From Gammaproteobacteria bacterium (GTDB lineage: Bacteria; Pseudomonadota; Gammaproteobacteria; Ga0077554; Ga007554), in assembly GCA_021731145.1 (NCBI GenBank), contig JAKFXX010000030.1, forward strand, positions 1-64,000: 64,000 bases of DNA. The letters are read 5' to 3'. Positions 10,791-22,958 of the stretch are shown piece by piece. The notes beneath the pieces were generated by a model, which was not told the DNA's origin, ran no database searches, and saw nothing but the letters and a program-made list of their open reading frames with translations. Made by a program: the position numbers and the translations under genes. Each line of letters opens with the position of its first letter. Position 1 is the first letter of the stretch.

Positions 10791-11551
10791 GCTAAACCAC
10801 CTTTTAACTCACCATATAGCTCACGACTGCGCAGGGGTTTGGGCCCCAAATGAACCGCCAACGCCTCCCGCAACAAACGCTTGGCCTCGCGCAAAACAGT
10901 CGCATCATCCAGATCATTTTGCGACAGGGCAATCAAACTTCTCCCATGAATCGATATGCCCGCACCCCTTTCCACTTCTGGCCCGGCAAGTTGTATCGGC
11001 CCTTTTTCCAAATGATAGCGGTATTTTCCGTCCGCTTCGATGGCGGAGCCTGTAACCACATCATGATCCAGCACCAACCCGTAACCGATTTCTTGAAGCA
11101 GGTGTTTTTCAAAAGTGCGTAACGCCCGTTGCAGATGAGCGTCGCCATCAGGCGGATTGCCGCCCGCCTGCGCGGCCAAGCCATGCAGCGCGTCGTCATA
11201 CATGTGAAACAAGGCCGGATGGGGATCATGGCGATGCAACAGACGTAGCAGCAATTCATTCAGATAAAAGCCGCTCAGCAGCGCGGGGCCGCCCAACACC
11301 GGGGCCAACCCATGCTCTTCAGCCGCGACCAGCGTGACGAGATCACCCTTGCCAACCCACGAGATCAGCAGCGGACGAAACAATTGCAGCAGCCCCCGCA
11401 TGCGTGACTTAGCCGCCCGCGCACCGCGCGCCACCAGCCCAATCCTGCCAAACTCGGGCGTAAACGCCTCAATCAGCAGACTGGTGTCGCGATAAGGTTT
11501 GCTATGCAGTACATAGGCTGGTTGCAGGACTGTTTGGATAGAGGGCGTCAT
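10787..11551 (-). CDS. recO: DNA repair protein RecO
   Basis: A mediator that loads RecA with RecR on SSB-coated DNA. In 254 residues the N-terminal OB fold ([33 protein letters not shown]) is followed by a helical domain ([35 protein letters not shown]). No zinc-binding Cys set is seen, as in many gammaproteobacterial RecO. It lies between era and pdxJ. Confidence 0.95.
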   Translation of the reverse strand: MTPSIQTVLQPAYVLHSKPYRDTSLLIEAFTPEFGRIGLVARGARAAKSRMRGLLQLFRPLLISWVGKGDLVTLVAAEEHGLAPVLGGPALLSGFYLNELLLRLLHRHDPHPALFHMYDDALHGLAAQAGGNPPDGDAHLQRALRTFEKHLLQEIGYGLVLDHDVVTGSAIEADGKYRYHLEKGPIQLAGPEVERGAGISIHGRSLIALSQNDLDDATVLREAKRLLREALAVHLGPKPLRSRELYGELKGGLA

Positions 11552-11598
11552 AAGTCAGAACGTGGGCCACCGTAATCACCGTGAGTCCCCGTAAAGGG

Positions 11599-12516
11599 CT
11601 ATAAATTTTCACCATAACCCAGACTGCGCAACGCCCGCTCATCCTCGGACCATCCTTCCTTGATTTTGACCCACAGACGCAGGAAAACCTTACAGCCGAA
11701 GATCTTTTCCATATCCTGCCGGGCCTGCGTGCCTATCTCTTTCAGCACCGCGCCATCTTTGCCTATGACTATGGCCTTCTGTCCTGGGCGCTCCACCCAA
11801 ATGAGGGCATTGATATGTGCGACTTCATTCTGCATGGAAAACTTTTCGATTTCCACGGCCGCCGCATGAGGCAACTCCTGGCCCAGGCGGCGCATCAGTT
11901 TTTCCCGGATCAGCTCGGCAGCAAGGAAACGTTCGCTGCGGTCGGTAACCTGATCTTCCGGATAGAGCAGCGGCGCGATGGGCAGCAAAGCGATGATTTC
12001 TTTTTCCAGGATTTCGATATTGTTGCCGGATTTCGCGGACACCGGGATGATATGCGCAAACTCCCGGATCTCCGCCAACTTCTGGAAGTGCGGCAGAAGC
12101 GCCCCTTTATCCGTCACCTTGTCCAGCTTGTTGACCACCAGCACAACCGGCGCGGATACGGTTTTCAGGCGCTCAAGAATATCCTGATCCTCATCAGCCC
12201 AGCGCAGACCTTCGACGACCAGAATGATTACATCGACATCCTGGATTGTCGCACCGGCAACACGGTTCATATAGCGGTTCATGGGGCGCCCGGCCGCCCG
12301 ATGCAGGCCCGGCGTATCCACATAGACAACTTGCGCATTCTGGGTTGTCTTGATGCCGAGAATGCGATGCCGGGTGGTCTGAGGGCGGTTCGAGGTGATG
12401 CTGATCTTCTGGCCGAGAATACGGTTAAGCAGGGTGGATTTGCCGACGTTGGGGCGGCCTATAATCGCGACATGGCCGCAACGGATTGCGGGCGCGTTAC
12501 CTGAAGTTTGATCCAT
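11599..12516 (-). CDS. era: GTPase Era
   Basis: An essential GTPase that binds the 3' end of 16S rRNA during 30S assembly. In about 305 residues: GRPNVGKSTLLN (G1), TRHRILGI, DTPGLH (G3), NKLDKV (G4), and a C-terminal KH domain with VIGKDGAVLKEIGTQARQDMEK truncated here to its key GKDG motif. The ATG at 12516 shares its A with the rnc stop codon, the usual coupling. A longer in-frame reading lies wholly within rnc and was rejected. Confidence 0.96.
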   Translation of the reverse strand: MDQTSGNAPAIRCGHVAIIGRPNVGKSTLLNRILGQKISITSNRPQTTRHRILGIKTTQNAQVVYVDTPGLHRAAGRPMNRYMNRVAGATIQDVDVIILVVEGLRWADEDQDILERLKTVSAPVVLVVNKLDKVTDKGALLPHFQKLAEIREFAHIIPVSAKSGNNIEILEKEIIALLPIAPLLYPEDQVTDRSERFLAAELIREKLMRRLGQELPHAAAVEIEKFSMQNEVAHINALIWVERPGQKAIVIGKDGAVLKEIGTQARQDMEKIFGCKVFLRLWVKIKEGWSEDERALRSLGYGENL

Positions 12517-13226
12517 TATTCGCAACCCAAAAATTGCAGCGCCTGTTGCGCCGCGTTCTGCTCCGCCAGGCGACGGCTCGCGCCGCGCCCCTGGCAGGGA
12601 GAAATGCCGTCTACAATGCACTCGACCTTGAACATCTGTTTGTGCGCCTCACCTTCAACGGCTAATACGTTATAAAATGGCAATGACCTCTTTTGCGCCT
12701 GGAGATATTCCTGCAAACGGGTTTTTGGGTCCTTGGGATGGGTTTCCGGAGAGATGACGGCAAGGCGTTCCTTGTAGATGGCAAGCACCAGTGTGCGGCA
12801 GGCATCAAATCCGCCATCCAGATAAACCGCGCCGATCACGGACTCCAATGTGCCCGCAAGAATGGATTCACGGCGAAAACCGCCGCTTTTCAACTCCCCC
12901 GGCCCAAGCCTGAGAAAATTGCCAAGATCGAATGCCGACGCCAGTATCGCAAGCGTGCTGCCTCTCACCAGATTGGCCCTGGCGCGGCTCAACTCACCTT
13001 CACTTGCGCCGGGGAAACGCTGGTAAAGCTCGTCGGCGATCAGAAAATTCAATATCGCATCACCAAGAAATTCAAGCCGCTCATTGTTGTTGCTCCCCGC
13101 GCTGCGGTGCGTGAGCGCACACTCCAGCAAGTCGGAACGCAAAAAATGATAGCCCAGCTTGCGGCTCAGGCTATCCGGGGAGGCATGAACAGCGCCGGCC
13201 GCAAAACCATACCCTTGATCGCTCAA
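12516..13226 (-). CDS. rnc: Ribonuclease III
   Basis: A double-strand-specific endonuclease for rRNA and mRNA processing. In 236 residues the signature [12 protein letters not shown] (Glu and Asp of the metal site) and [15 protein letters not shown] mark the catalytic domain, and residues about 160-230 form the dsRNA-binding domain ([31 protein letters not shown]). It overlaps the upstream DUF4845 gene by four bases and era by one. Confidence 0.97.
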   Translation of the reverse strand: MSDQGYGFAAGAVHASPDSLSRKLGYHFLRSDLLECALTHRSAGSNNNERLEFLGDAILNFLIADELYQRFPGASEGELSRARANLVRGSTLAILASAFDLGNFLRLGPGELKSGGFRRESILAGTLESVIGAVYLDGGFDACRTLVLAIYKERLAVISPETHPKDPKTRLQEYLQAQKRSLPFYNVLAVEGEAHKQMFKVECIVDGISPCQGRGASRRLAEQNAAQQALQFLGCE

Positions 13227-13606
13227 TGTGCGGCTACCTCAACCTTGTTATCCTTGAAATTTGCGACAATATCAATATTGGCAAGCATTGGCACGCGCGC
13301 TTCATAGCTGATCACAACGGATATCTTTCCATCTTCCTTGGAAATCTCGATGTTATCCTTGGTGACGTGAGTCACGTCATTAATACCCAATCTTTTCATT
13401 ATAATGTCTTCGATTTCCGCCGCGCCTTTGTTTGCAATACCCGGCTCCTGGGCAAGGGACTTCAAAACGGAGGAGACCTCGAAATGCTCCAGGTACAAAG
13501 GTACCAATTTCAAGGCGATAGCGGTAAAAAAGGCGATCATGCCCAACAGCATGACAAAGCCTATCGCCGTCATCCCATGCTGCTTTTTGTTATTTATCAT
13601 CATCAC
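13223..13606 (-). CDS. DUF4845 single-span membrane protein
   Basis: A 127-residue protein with one N-terminal membrane segment (about 12-33, [20 protein letters not shown]) and a soluble domain. The GMTAIGFV start resembles a type IV pilin-like N-terminus (Gly, then a Glu-less hydrophobic stretch), so the soluble part is probably periplasmic. The gene between lepB and rnc is typical of gammaproteobacteria. Its function is unknown. It overlaps rnc by four bases. Confidence 0.85.
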   Translation of the reverse strand: MMMINNKKQHGMTAIGFVMLLGMIAFFTAIALKLVPLYLEHFEVSSVLKSLAQEPGIANKGAAEIEDIIMKRLGINDVTHVTKDNIEISKEDGKISVVISYEARVPMLANIDIVANFKDNKVEVAAH

Positions 13607-13627
13607 ACACTCCAGCTTGTTAAAGCC

Positions 13628-14532
13628 TTACTCAACTTTCCCGCCAATCCGGTTCCAGGCTATACCACCGTTCGCCGAATCCCAGTTCATCCATATCATG
13701 AAGGCCTTGCCGACCAGATTTTCTTCGGGCACAAAACCCCAGAACCGGCTGTCATTACTGTTGTCGCGATTGTCGCCCATTACAAAATAATGCCCTGCGG
13801 GGACTTCAATATCGCCCTCCATCGAAGGCTGGTTGGGAACGGTGAGAATATCATGCTTCACACTGCCCAACTGTTCCACGCGCAGATTGGCGCCCGACAT
13901 GGACAGGCCAGAACCCACACCGGTATACGTCCCCGTCAGTGTCTGCTCGGCAGGCTGGCCATTAATATAGAGCTTCTTCTGGTAATAACCTATCTTGTCA
14001 CCCGGCACCCCGATCACACGCTTGATGTAATCCACGGAAGGGTCCTTGGGATAACGGAACACCACGACATCACCGCGCTGCGGCTCTCCGATCCCGGCAA
14101 CCTTTTTGTTAATCACCGGCAGCCGGATGCCATAGGTGTACTTGTTCACCAGAATAAAATCGCCCACCAACAGGGTCGGCATCATGGACCCTGATGGAAT
14201 ACGGAAGGGCTCCACAAGAAACGAGCGCAGCAGCAGCACAATCAGGATGATCGGAAAGAAGGAACGCGCATATTCCACCAGCACCGGCTCTTTGGCGATG
14301 CCATTAATCGTATCCTTCTTTAACCTGCCTTCCGACGCGTTAATAACCTCATCGAGATAGGCCGGCTCGGTGGCAAGGCGCTTCATGGTGGCATCATCCA
14401 CCGCCGCGCCAGTGGATTCGAGATATTGAGCCAACGCCCGCCGCCGCTTGCGCGCCCCCGTGGCGGCATCCGCCGCCCAAATCGCGCCGGTCACAAATAC
14501 CGCCAGCGTCATAATGGCTGGAAAATCGAAGT

Positions 14533-14536
<4 letters not shown>
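13628..14536 (-). CDS. lepB: Signal peptidase I
   Basis: Removes signal peptides from exported proteins. In 302 residues there are two N-terminal membrane segments (about 5-22 and 92-110), then the catalytic Ser in [20 protein letters not shown], the Lys in [19 protein letters not shown], and the closing box [20 protein letters not shown]. The start overlaps the lepA stop by four bases. Confidence 0.97.
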
Positions 14537-16329
<1,793 letters not shown>

Positions 16330-16424
16330 GTAGTGGGAGCCGGGAAGGAGGAAGAAAAACGGTTGTTAATCCCGGATTTTATACTTTTTCTGGGTGCGCT
16401 TACATACCCATGGCGAAAATTGAT

Positions 16425-16454
16425 TGCGGGGACGGCTCTAAACCCGCCCCCGCA
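16425..16454 (-). terminator. Hairpin after mucD
   Basis: Read on the minus strand, TGCGGGG pairs with CCCCGCA around a GC-rich interior loop, followed by ATCAATTTT. It lies four bases past the stop of the serine protease gene. The T-run is imperfect, so this is a moderate call. Confidence 0.45.
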
Positions 16455-16458
16455 TCAC

Positions 16459-17991
16459 TTATTTCTTAGCCTCGGGAATCTTCAGTGCCAGCCAGATTGG
16501 ATCGCCACGGCGCTGCACCAGCAGCGGGATGGCCTTGCCCACCGGCAGATCAGCGGCCACTTTCTTGAAATGCGCCGGGCTTTCCACCTTGACGCCATTC
16601 AGCATGAGAATAATGTCACCGCTGCGCACGCCCGCCTTCTGCGCCGGACCGTCCTTGATGCGCTGCACCACCACGCCGCCCTTGGTCTCGCCTTCCATTT
16701 CCTTACGCTGTTCCGGGGTGAGATCGGCCACTGCAATCGCCAGCCGTTTATCGAGAACACTGCCTTCAGGGGCCATCGCACCGGAGGTTTTGACCTCGTC
16801 GTCTTCCGCCGGAAGTTCGCCGATGGCAACATTCAACACCAGCGGCTTGCGGTCGCGGATGATCTTTACCGGCACTTTTTGACCGATCTTGCTGCTGCCC
16901 ACCAAGGGCGGAAGCGCGGAGGAGCTGTCCACCTCCTTTCCGTCAAACTCGACGATGACATCACCGACCTGCAAACCGGCCTTTTGCGCCGGGCTGTCAG
17001 GCAGAATCCGTGCCGCCAGAGCCCCGCTGGGGGTTTTCATGCCGAAGGATTCCGCCAACTCACGGGTGACATCCTGCACCAGCACGCCCAGCCAGCCACG
17101 GCTGACGCGCCCACTGAGCTTCAGTTGATCGACCACATTCACTGCCAGATCAATCGGAATGGCGAATGACAGGCCCATATAGCCGCCAGTACGGCTGTAG
17201 ATCTGGGAATTGACCCCCACCACTTCGCCATCGAGATTAAACAGCGGCCCGCCCGAATTACCGGGGTTAATCGCCACATCGGTTTGGATGAAGGGCACGT
17301 AGTTCTCGCTGGGCAAGCTGCGGCCCACGGCGCTGACGATGCCGGCCGTCACAGTATGATCGAAATCAAAGGGCGAACCGATGGCCAGCACCCATTCGCC
17401 GGCCTTTAGCGCTTTGGATTTGCCGATCTTCACCACAGGCAGGTTATCCGCCTCGACCTTCAGCACGGCGACGTCGCTACGCGGGTCTGTGCCAACCAGT
17501 TTTGCGACCAGCTCGCGCTTGTCGCTGAGGCGCACGATAATTTCATCGGCATCCTTGATGACATGATTATTGGTCAACACATAACCGTCTGGGGAAATAA
17601 TAAATCCGGAGCCCAGCGATTTTCCATTAAAGTCATCCGGCGCATCCTGTCCGCCGGAGTCACCCGGGTCGCCGCCATCCTTTTTATCATCAAAAAAACG
17701 CCGGAAAAAATCATCGAAGGGTACGCCTTCAGGAGGGGCGCCATGGGGCATTTTGCCGTGCGGCCCCATTCGGGGGCGTCCAGGCTGAGCCTTTTGCGTG
17801 GTGCTGATATTCACCACTGCAGGGCTGGCCGCCTCAACGATCCCGGTGAAATCCGGTAGTTCCCTGGCCTGGCTGGAGGCCACGGGAAGCATTAACAGCA
17901 GCATGGAGAACAACAGCATCCCTAAACCCACTGCCGATTTTACAGTGAAAACTGACATGCTATGTGCCATGGCGCCTCTCATTTTGAACAT
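16459..17991 (-). CDS. mucD: Periplasmic serine protease of the DegP/MucD family
   Basis: A quality-control protease/chaperone of the periplasm. In 510 residues: a signal peptide (hydrophobic about 20-38, cut near SQARE), a linker rich in Gly/Pro/Lys, and a trypsin-like domain with LTNNHVIKDADE (His), DVAVLKVE (Asp) and NPGNSGGPLFN (Ser), then two PDZ domains (about 300-390 and 415-500). The gene is last in the rpoE-rseA-rseB-rseC cluster, the position of mucD in Pseudomonas. Which of DegP, DegQ or MucD it matches best cannot be settled without comparison. Confidence 0.93.
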   Translation of the reverse strand: MFKMRGAMAHSMSVFTVKSAVGLGMLLFSMLLLMLPVASSQARELPDFTGIVEAASPAVVNISTTQKAQPGRPRMGPHGKMPHGAPPEGVPFDDFFRRFFDDKKDGGDPGDSGGQDAPDDFNGKSLGSGFIISPDGYVLTNNHVIKDADEIIVRLSDKRELVAKLVGTDPRSDVAVLKVEADNLPVVKIGKSKALKAGEWVLAIGSPFDFDHTVTAGIVSAVGRSLPSENYVPFIQTDVAINPGNSGGPLFNLDGEVVGVNSQIYSRTGGYMGLSFAIPIDLAVNVVDQLKLSGRVSRGWLGVLVQDVTRELAESFGMKTPSGALAARILPDSPAQKAGLQVGDVIVEFDGKEVDSSSALPPLVGSSKIGQKVPVKIIRDRKPLVLNVAIGELPAEDDEVKTSGAMAPEGSVLDKRLAIAVADLTPEQRKEMEGETKGGVVVQRIKDGPAQKAGVRSGDIILMLNGVKVESPAHFKKVAADLPVGKAIPLLVQRRGDPIWLALKIPEAKK

Positions 17992-18027
17992 CCTCCATCA
18001 AGCCTAAAAACTCCAGGAACGAGATAT

Positions 18028-18537
18028 TTAGAAGTGCTCTGAAACTTCACTCTGCACACCTTTCGAAAACTCGACACGTGACACGGAAGCCACCGCTTTG
18101 CGCAGCATCACGGGCTGATAGCGGCCATCATGGCTGATCTTGCCTGCATAGCGGCTTACCCACAAGAAACCGCCCGCCAGACCCAACAGGCCGGACACCA
18201 CGCTGACTGTCTCTGATGTGGTGATTCGCATTTGGTTATTCAAGGCATCACCCAGCCCTGCGAACACCAGCAGCAGGACTATCGGGACCGCATACATCGC
18301 CAACGAGCCACGCACCAGTGCGTTTTCCTCAATACCGATTACCACCTCATCACCGGCCCTCGCGGCGATGGCATTCAACACCCTGAGCCGGGTATATTTT
18401 GCACCCACCACCTTCGCCAGCGCAGTGGTGCCGCATCCTTTGTTAGCGGCGCAACTGCCGCACACGCTGTTGCGCCGTGTCTCTACCCATGCGACATCAC
18501 CCTCAACCACCACTACGCGCGCGTTTTCCTCGATCAT
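18028..18537 (-). CDS. rseC: RseC/MucC family membrane protein
   Basis: A 169-residue inner-membrane protein with a Cys cluster in the N-terminal cytoplasmic part (CGSCAANKGC, about residues 22-31) and two membrane segments (about 80-97 and 107-127). RseC proteins help keep SoxR reduced and modulate sigma-E. It starts inside the end of rseB (four-base overlap). The Cys motif could hold a metal or cluster; that is inference. Confidence 0.92.
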   Translation of the reverse strand: MIEENARVVVVEGDVAWVETRRNSVCGSCAANKGCGTTALAKVVGAKYTRLRVLNAIAARAGDEVVIGIEENALVRGSLAMYAVPIVLLLVFAGLGDALNNQMRITTSETVSVVSGLLGLAGGFLWVSRYAGKISHDGRYQPVMLRKAVASVSRVEFSKGVQSEVSEHF

Positions 18538-19613
18538 TTCACGGCCCCTGGGCTGTGATGCTTGATCGATTTACCTATCATCTCCACTGTCGCCACCGGC
18601 ACCTCGCCCACCACTGTCACCTGGTAATCGTTGATGCGGGTGCCATAGGCATTCGCTACCCCCATGCGCGAGACCCCCACAAAGGGTGAGGCATGATGGG
18701 GGTTGTTCTTTTCTATGAATACGGAAACCGACGCCAAACCGTCCGAGAGTACCATGTGATTCATGAAGGCCTGGCTATGCGGCACTTGATGCCGGTAATG
18801 CTCGGCCAGAATAAAGCCTCCCGGCATCTTGCCCACCTTCCAGCCTTCGCCACCGGGCAACGGCTGCGATACCTGCGGCCCATCCGGGTGAGCGCTGGCC
18901 GGATCACCATGTCTGGCGGGCTCGCGCATGGTGGGAGGCACCTTATCAAGCAGGTCGAAGGTAATAAACATAACCTGCTCTATCGGCACACCTTCTTCAT
19001 TCAACAAGTCGGACTGCAGCATGGTTCCCGTCTGCTGGTCCAGTGAGACGCGATAGCCATAGCGGTAGGCATCCCTGGGAACAATATTGACAACGCGCAC
19101 CGGGCGGCTCGCCGCCCTGCTCTCCCCGCCCGAGGAAAAACTATAAAATTTCTCGATTTGATCGATTTGCTCCGGCGTCTTCGACGCCAAAGACCGTGAC
19201 GCACCCCGCTTTTCGATAACTACCGACTTTTTATCCATCGTGATGCGGGCAACACCCCTCTCGCGGATAATTTCCCGCACCGGGCCGTTCAGCGAACTCA
19301 ATTTTTCGCGCTCGCCATTCTCATCGGCAACGTGAACAATCTTCATTGCCGTCACTTGATCGCCACGCCGGTAAACAAACGTCCCCTCGAAATTGATCTT
19401 TTGGCTGGAATGAGACATTTTATCCAACCATTGACGCACTTCCGCCGCCGTATCTGCGGCCCGTGCGGTGGATGCAGAGACCACAAGCAGCAGCACCGCA
19501 CCCCATAGATACGCGACAGCTTTGGATACCCAACGGACAAAGAAAAAGAGAGGCCGGGCGCGCCCCAGCTTGGACAGAGATACACTCATCCGCGGACCCT
19601 TAGGTATTTTCAT
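18534..19613 (-). CDS. rseB: Sigma-E regulatory protein RseB/MucB
   Basis: A periplasmic protein that shields RseA from proteolysis and senses lipid or envelope damage. The 359-residue product has a long basic N-terminus before the hydrophobic signal segment (about 31-50, cleavage after ARA), the LolA-like domain (NFEGTFVYRRGDQVTAMKI) and the C-terminal domain (MPGGFILAEHYRH, SVFIEKNN, VVGEVPVATVEMI). Nothing in the sequence decides between the first ATG and that of MSVSLS. It is coupled to rseA and rseC by overlaps. Confidence 0.94.
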   Translation of the reverse strand: MKIPKGPRMSVSLSKLGRARPLFFFVRWVSKAVAYLWGAVLLLVVSASTARAADTAAEVRQWLDKMSHSSQKINFEGTFVYRRGDQVTAMKIVHVADENGEREKLSSLNGPVREIIRERGVARITMDKKSVVIEKRGASRSLASKTPEQIDQIEKFYSFSSGGESRAASRPVRVVNIVPRDAYRYGYRVSLDQQTGTMLQSDLLNEEGVPIEQVMFITFDLLDKVPPTMREPARHGDPASAHPDGPQVSQPLPGGEGWKVGKMPGGFILAEHYRHQVPHSQAFMNHMVLSDGLASVSVFIEKNNPHHASPFVGVSRMGVANAYGTRINDYQVTVVGEVPVATVEMIGKSIKHHSPGAVK

Positions 19614-20185
19614 TCATTTGGGTTGTAACCTACAATCCTTGCAGATGGCAGCATTTCCCCCTGCATCACGGTGGAATATTGACTGTGATTGACCAGATAA
19701 TCATTGAGCCTGGATTGTGCGGCAGCCTCATCAACAACCAGCGGTGTCACTGACACGGGCAGGCGATTGACACCTTGCATCTGCGCAGGAGCCGCAGCCA
19801 TTGTTTGTACGGCCGGGGCTACATCGCCGCCCATATCAAAACTCACCACAGCCACCGCCGCCACGGAAGCAGCGATAGCCAGCCCGGCAAGAGGCTTGAG
19901 GAAGAATGGGGCGGGCTTGTTTTTTTGCCGGGAAACAAAAGGAACAACAGTGGGAAGAGGCTGGGAAGTATCGGCCTCTATCGCTGCCGAGATCCGGCTG
20001 GCGAGATCATGCCGGACAACAGGGGGGAGATTGTTTCTGAGGGCATCGCCGATCAGATGGTAGCGTTCCCAGCATTGCCTCAATTCCGCGCTCTGCTTCA
20101 AGTCATGGATAACATCCTGTGCGTCGCTCCCCGCCAGATCGCCATCCATCAGCGCCGAGACCTTTTCGTTGAGTTTTTCTGTCAT
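19610..20185 (-). CDS. rseA: Anti-sigma-E factor RseA/MucA
   Basis: A single-span inner-membrane protein that holds sigma-E. About 191 residues: a cytoplasmic anti-sigma domain (about 1-90, EKVSALMDGDL, CWERYHLIGDALR), one membrane segment (about 103-122, GLAIAASVAAVAVVSF) and a periplasmic tail for RseB binding. The ATG at 20185 follows AGGTGAG; the in-frame GTG three codons earlier overlaps that ribosome site and is less likely. Confidence 0.94.
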   Translation of the reverse strand: MTEKLNEKVSALMDGDLAGSDAQDVIHDLKQSAELRQCWERYHLIGDALRNNLPPVVRHDLASRISAAIEADTSQPLPTVVPFVSRQKNKPAPFFLKPLAGLAIAASVAAVAVVSFDMGGDVAPAVQTMAAAPAQMQGVNRLPVSVTPLVVDEAAAQSRLNDYLVNHSQYSTVMQGEMLPSARIVGYNPNE

Positions 20186-20197
20186 ATATCTCACCTG

Positions 20198-20776
20198 TTA
20201 CGACTCAAGCAGCGGCTGGAGCCTGCTATTTATTACTTCACGAGCCCGGAAAATCCGGGAACGCACCGTTCCCACCGGACACGCCATCGCCTCGGCGATC
20301 TCCTCGTAACTCAAACCTTCCAGCTCACGCAGGGTTATAGCCGTGCGCAAATCTTCGGGCAACTGCTCTATCGCCTCAAAAACCGTTTTCTCAATCTCAT
20401 CCCGGAGCAGGAGATGCTCCGGTGTCGCTATCTCTTTAAGCTCCGAATCGCCCTCGTAGAGTTCGGCATCCTCGATCTCCACATCGGCACCGGGTGGCCT
20501 GCGCCCTTGGGCGATCAGATAATTCTTTGCCGTATTGATGGCTATCCGGTACAGCCAGGTATAAAAGGCGCTTTCGCCGCGAAAACTTGGTAGCGCCCGG
20601 TACGCCTTCAGAAACGCTTCTTGAGATACGTCAAATACTTCACTTGAATCACGGACATAGCGGGATATCAGCTTGATAATTTTATGCTGATATTTGAGCA
20701 CAAGAATATCAAACGCCTTCTTGTCGCCACGCTGTACAAGCTGAACCAGCCGTTGATCGGTACTTTCTTCGCCCAT
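20198..20776 (-). CDS. rpoE: RNA polymerase sigma factor sigma-E (RpoE/AlgU)
   Basis: The extracytoplasmic stress sigma factor. In 192 residues region 2 (VFDVSQEAFLKAYRALPSF, TWLYRIAINTAKNYL) and region 4 (LEGLSYEEIAEAMACPVGT, VRSRIFRAREVI) are complete. It heads the rseA-rseB-rseC-mucD operon and is divergent from nadB, as in E. coli. A sigma-E-type promoter lies upstream, indicating autoregulation. Confidence 0.97.
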   Translation of the reverse strand: MGEESTDQRLVQLVQRGDKKAFDILVLKYQHKIIKLISRYVRDSSEVFDVSQEAFLKAYRALPSFRGESAFYTWLYRIAINTAKNYLIAQGRRPPGADVEIEDAELYEGDSELKEIATPEHLLLRDEIEKTVFEAIEQLPEDLRTAITLRELEGLSYEEIAEAMACPVGTVRSRIFRAREVINSRLQPLLES

Positions 20777-20822
20777 CCGGGCACGTCCCCTTACGGCTTG
20801 AGCAATTCCATATGCTCATTTC

Positions 20823-20850
20823 CGTAGACAATTAAGGTTTTATAGAGTTC
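20823..20850 (-). promoter_or_regulatory. Sigma-E-type promoter of rpoE
   Basis: On the minus strand GAACTC is followed after exactly 16 bases by TCTACG, close to the consensus GGAACTT-N16-TCTGA. It lies about 47 bases before the rpoE start codon, consistent with self-activation of the operon. Confidence 0.7.
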
Positions 20851-21048
20851 GCCCAAAGGCGCCATTTATTATATTCTTGCACTCACTTGTTGTGGCGTAT
20901 GCACACTCCTCACCAAAACACTGTAGAAACGGCATCGATCCTGGTAGACAGTAGAAAACCGGAAAAGAGCCACTCTCGCTGAAAAAATTTTCAGTATCCG
21001 CATAGCCGATGATTATGCACACAAACCCTGGGATCGCCAACCTTGTTT

Positions 21049-22671
21049 ATGCAAAAGAATCAAAATCAAGAAAGTTATGATGTGCTTATTATCGGCGGTG
21101 GTGCCGCCGGCTTGAGCCTGGCGCTGCATCTGGCACCCCAGGCGCGCATTGCGCTCGTCACTAAAGGCCCCCTCACTGAGGGCGCCACGCTGTATGCCCA
21201 GGGCGGAATCTCGGCAGTGCTAGACAAGAGCGACTCCGTGGCATCGCATGTCAAAGACACTCTGGATGCCGGCGCGGGGCTCTGCGATGAAAACATAGTC
21301 CGATTTGTCGTCGAACATGGCAGGGAGGCCGTCCAGTGGCTGATCGACCACGGCGTTCCATTCACCCAGCAGACACTTCCCGACGGCACCATCGACTACC
21401 ACCTGACGCGCGAAGGCGGGCACAGCCACCGGCGCGTCATACATGCAGCGGACGCCACAGGCCGGGCGGTGGAAACCACCCTGGAGCAGCAGGTCCGGCA
21501 CCACACCAACATCAGCCTCTTCGAGCACCATATCGCCATCGACCTGATCACCGGGAGCAAATTAGGGCTCGACACCGAACGCTGCCTGGGCGCTTATATC
21601 CTGGACCGCTCCGCCCATCACATTCACGCCCTGAGCGCCCGCTTCGTGGTGCTGGCCACCGGCGGGGCCGGCAAGGTCTATCTTTATACCAGCAACCCCG
21701 ATGTCGCCACCGGCGACGGTATCGCCATGGCATGGCGCGCGGGGTGCCGGGTGGCAAACATGGAATTCATTCAATTCCATCCCACCTGCCTGTACCACCC
21801 CAAAGCGAAATCCTTTTTGATCACCGAAGCGGTGCGCGGTGAGGGTGGACGTCTATTGCTGCCCGACGGCACACCCTTCATGCACAAGTTTGACTCGCGC
21901 GGTGAACTCGCCCCGCGCGACATCGTGGCGCGCGCCATCGACTACGAAATGAAACGTGTGGGCTGTGAATATGTCCTGCTCGATATCAGCCATAAACCGG
22001 CAGACTTCATCAAGCGCCACTTCCCCACCGTCTATACGCGCTGCCTGGAGCTCGGCTATGACATGACCAAAGAACCCATCCCCGTTGTCCCCGCCGCCCA
22101 CTATACTTGCGGCGGAGTAATGACCGACATGCTCGGACAAACCGACGTAAAGGGCCTCTACGCCATCGGCGAGACCGCCTTCACCGGCTTGCACGGCGCC
22201 AACCGCATGGCCAGCAACTCCCTGCTGGAATGCCTGGTGTTCGCCAAGGCGGCGAGCGAAGATATTGCGGCCCAACTTGCCACAGCGCCTCTGCCGCCGC
22301 CGCTCCCCGCATGGGACGAAAGCCGCGTCACCGATTCAGACGAAGAAGTGGTAGTGGCGCACAACTGGGACGAACTGCGACGCTTCATGTGGGACTATGT
22401 CGGCGTGGTACGCACCAACAAACGCCTGGAGCGGGCCAAGCGCCGCGTCGACTTGCTACTCAGCGAAATCGCCGAATACTACGGCAATTTCCGCGTTACG
22501 AATGACCTGATTGAACTGCGCAACCTGGCACTCGTGGCCGACCTGATCATCCGCTCGGCCATGCTACGCAAGGAAAGCCGGGGATTGCACTACACGCTGG
22601 ACTATCCGCAGCCTGACAATAGCAAACCACCCGTAAACACCGTACTGGTGCCAGCGAAGCATTCAAGCTAA
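21049..22671 (+). CDS. nadB: L-aspartate oxidase
   Basis: A flavoprotein that oxidises aspartate to iminoaspartate, the first step of de novo NAD synthesis; NadA, the next enzyme, is encoded at 26087-27184. About 540 residues: the FAD-binding [15 protein letters not shown] near the start, [13 protein letters not shown], the catalytic region [11 protein letters not shown]-like ([15 protein letters not shown]), and [10 protein letters not shown]. The ATG at 21049 is used; an in-frame TTG two codons earlier is the alternative, and neither has a clear ribosome site. It is divergent from rpoE. Confidence 0.95.
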   Translation: MQKNQNQESYDVLIIGGGAAGLSLALHLAPQARIALVTKGPLTEGATLYAQGGISAVLDKSDSVASHVKDTLDAGAGLCDENIVRFVVEHGREAVQWLIDHGVPFTQQTLPDGTIDYHLTREGGHSHRRVIHAADATGRAVETTLEQQVRHHTNISLFEHHIAIDLITGSKLGLDTERCLGAYILDRSAHHIHALSARFVVLATGGAGKVYLYTSNPDVATGDGIAMAWRAGCRVANMEFIQFHPTCLYHPKAKSFLITEAVRGEGGRLLLPDGTPFMHKFDSRGELAPRDIVARAIDYEMKRVGCEYVLLDISHKPADFIKRHFPTVYTRCLELGYDMTKEPIPVVPAAHYTCGGVMTDMLGQTDVKGLYAIGETAFTGLHGANRMASNSLLECLVFAKAASEDIAAQLATAPLPPPLPAWDESRVTDSDEEVVVAHNWDELRRFMWDYVGVVRTNKRLERAKRRVDLLLSEIAEYYGNFRVTNDLIELRNLALVADLIIRSAMLRKESRGLHYTLDYPQPDNSKPPVNTVLVPAKHSS

Positions 22672-22735
22672 AAACAGCAGTTGGGCGGGGATATCAGGAA
22701 AGATGGAGGGAGCAGTCCCAATACTATTCACTTAA

Positions 22736-22886
22736 CCGTTCGTGGTGAGTTTGTCGAACCACTGGCATATAAACACATAAATTGATGCCACACGATTGCA
22801 TGTCGGCCTTCAGGCCGACATGTCTGGCTAAAGCCAGACCTACATAGGATTCGGATCATGTTTCGCGACAAGCTCAGGGCGAACGG
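22736..22886. repeat. Nested palindromic intergenic repeat
   Basis: Outer imperfect arms (CCGTTCG...TGAG.TTGTCG at 22736-22760 and its inverse at 22861-22886) enclose two perfect hairpins, TGTCGGCCT/AGGCCGACA (22801-22820) and GTCTGGCT/AGCCAGAC (22822-22839). The outer sequence resembles the common CGTTCGCCCTGAGCTTGTCG-type dispersed repeat. GGAGCAGTCC occurs on both sides (about 22709 and 22912). No convincing gene is present; the open reading frame across it is made of repeat sequence. Confidence 0.75.
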
Positions 22887-22958
22887 AAGTGTGTCAGGTA
22901 AACAGCACGGGGAGCAGTCCTGACGGCGCACACACCACCGTCAGGACCAGGAAGCGGA

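Noticed and set aside
22728-22931. A 67-codon minus-strand ORF after nadB
   Set aside because: Its translation (PFALSLSRNM...) is the typical reading of a dispersed palindromic repeat and not a gene.
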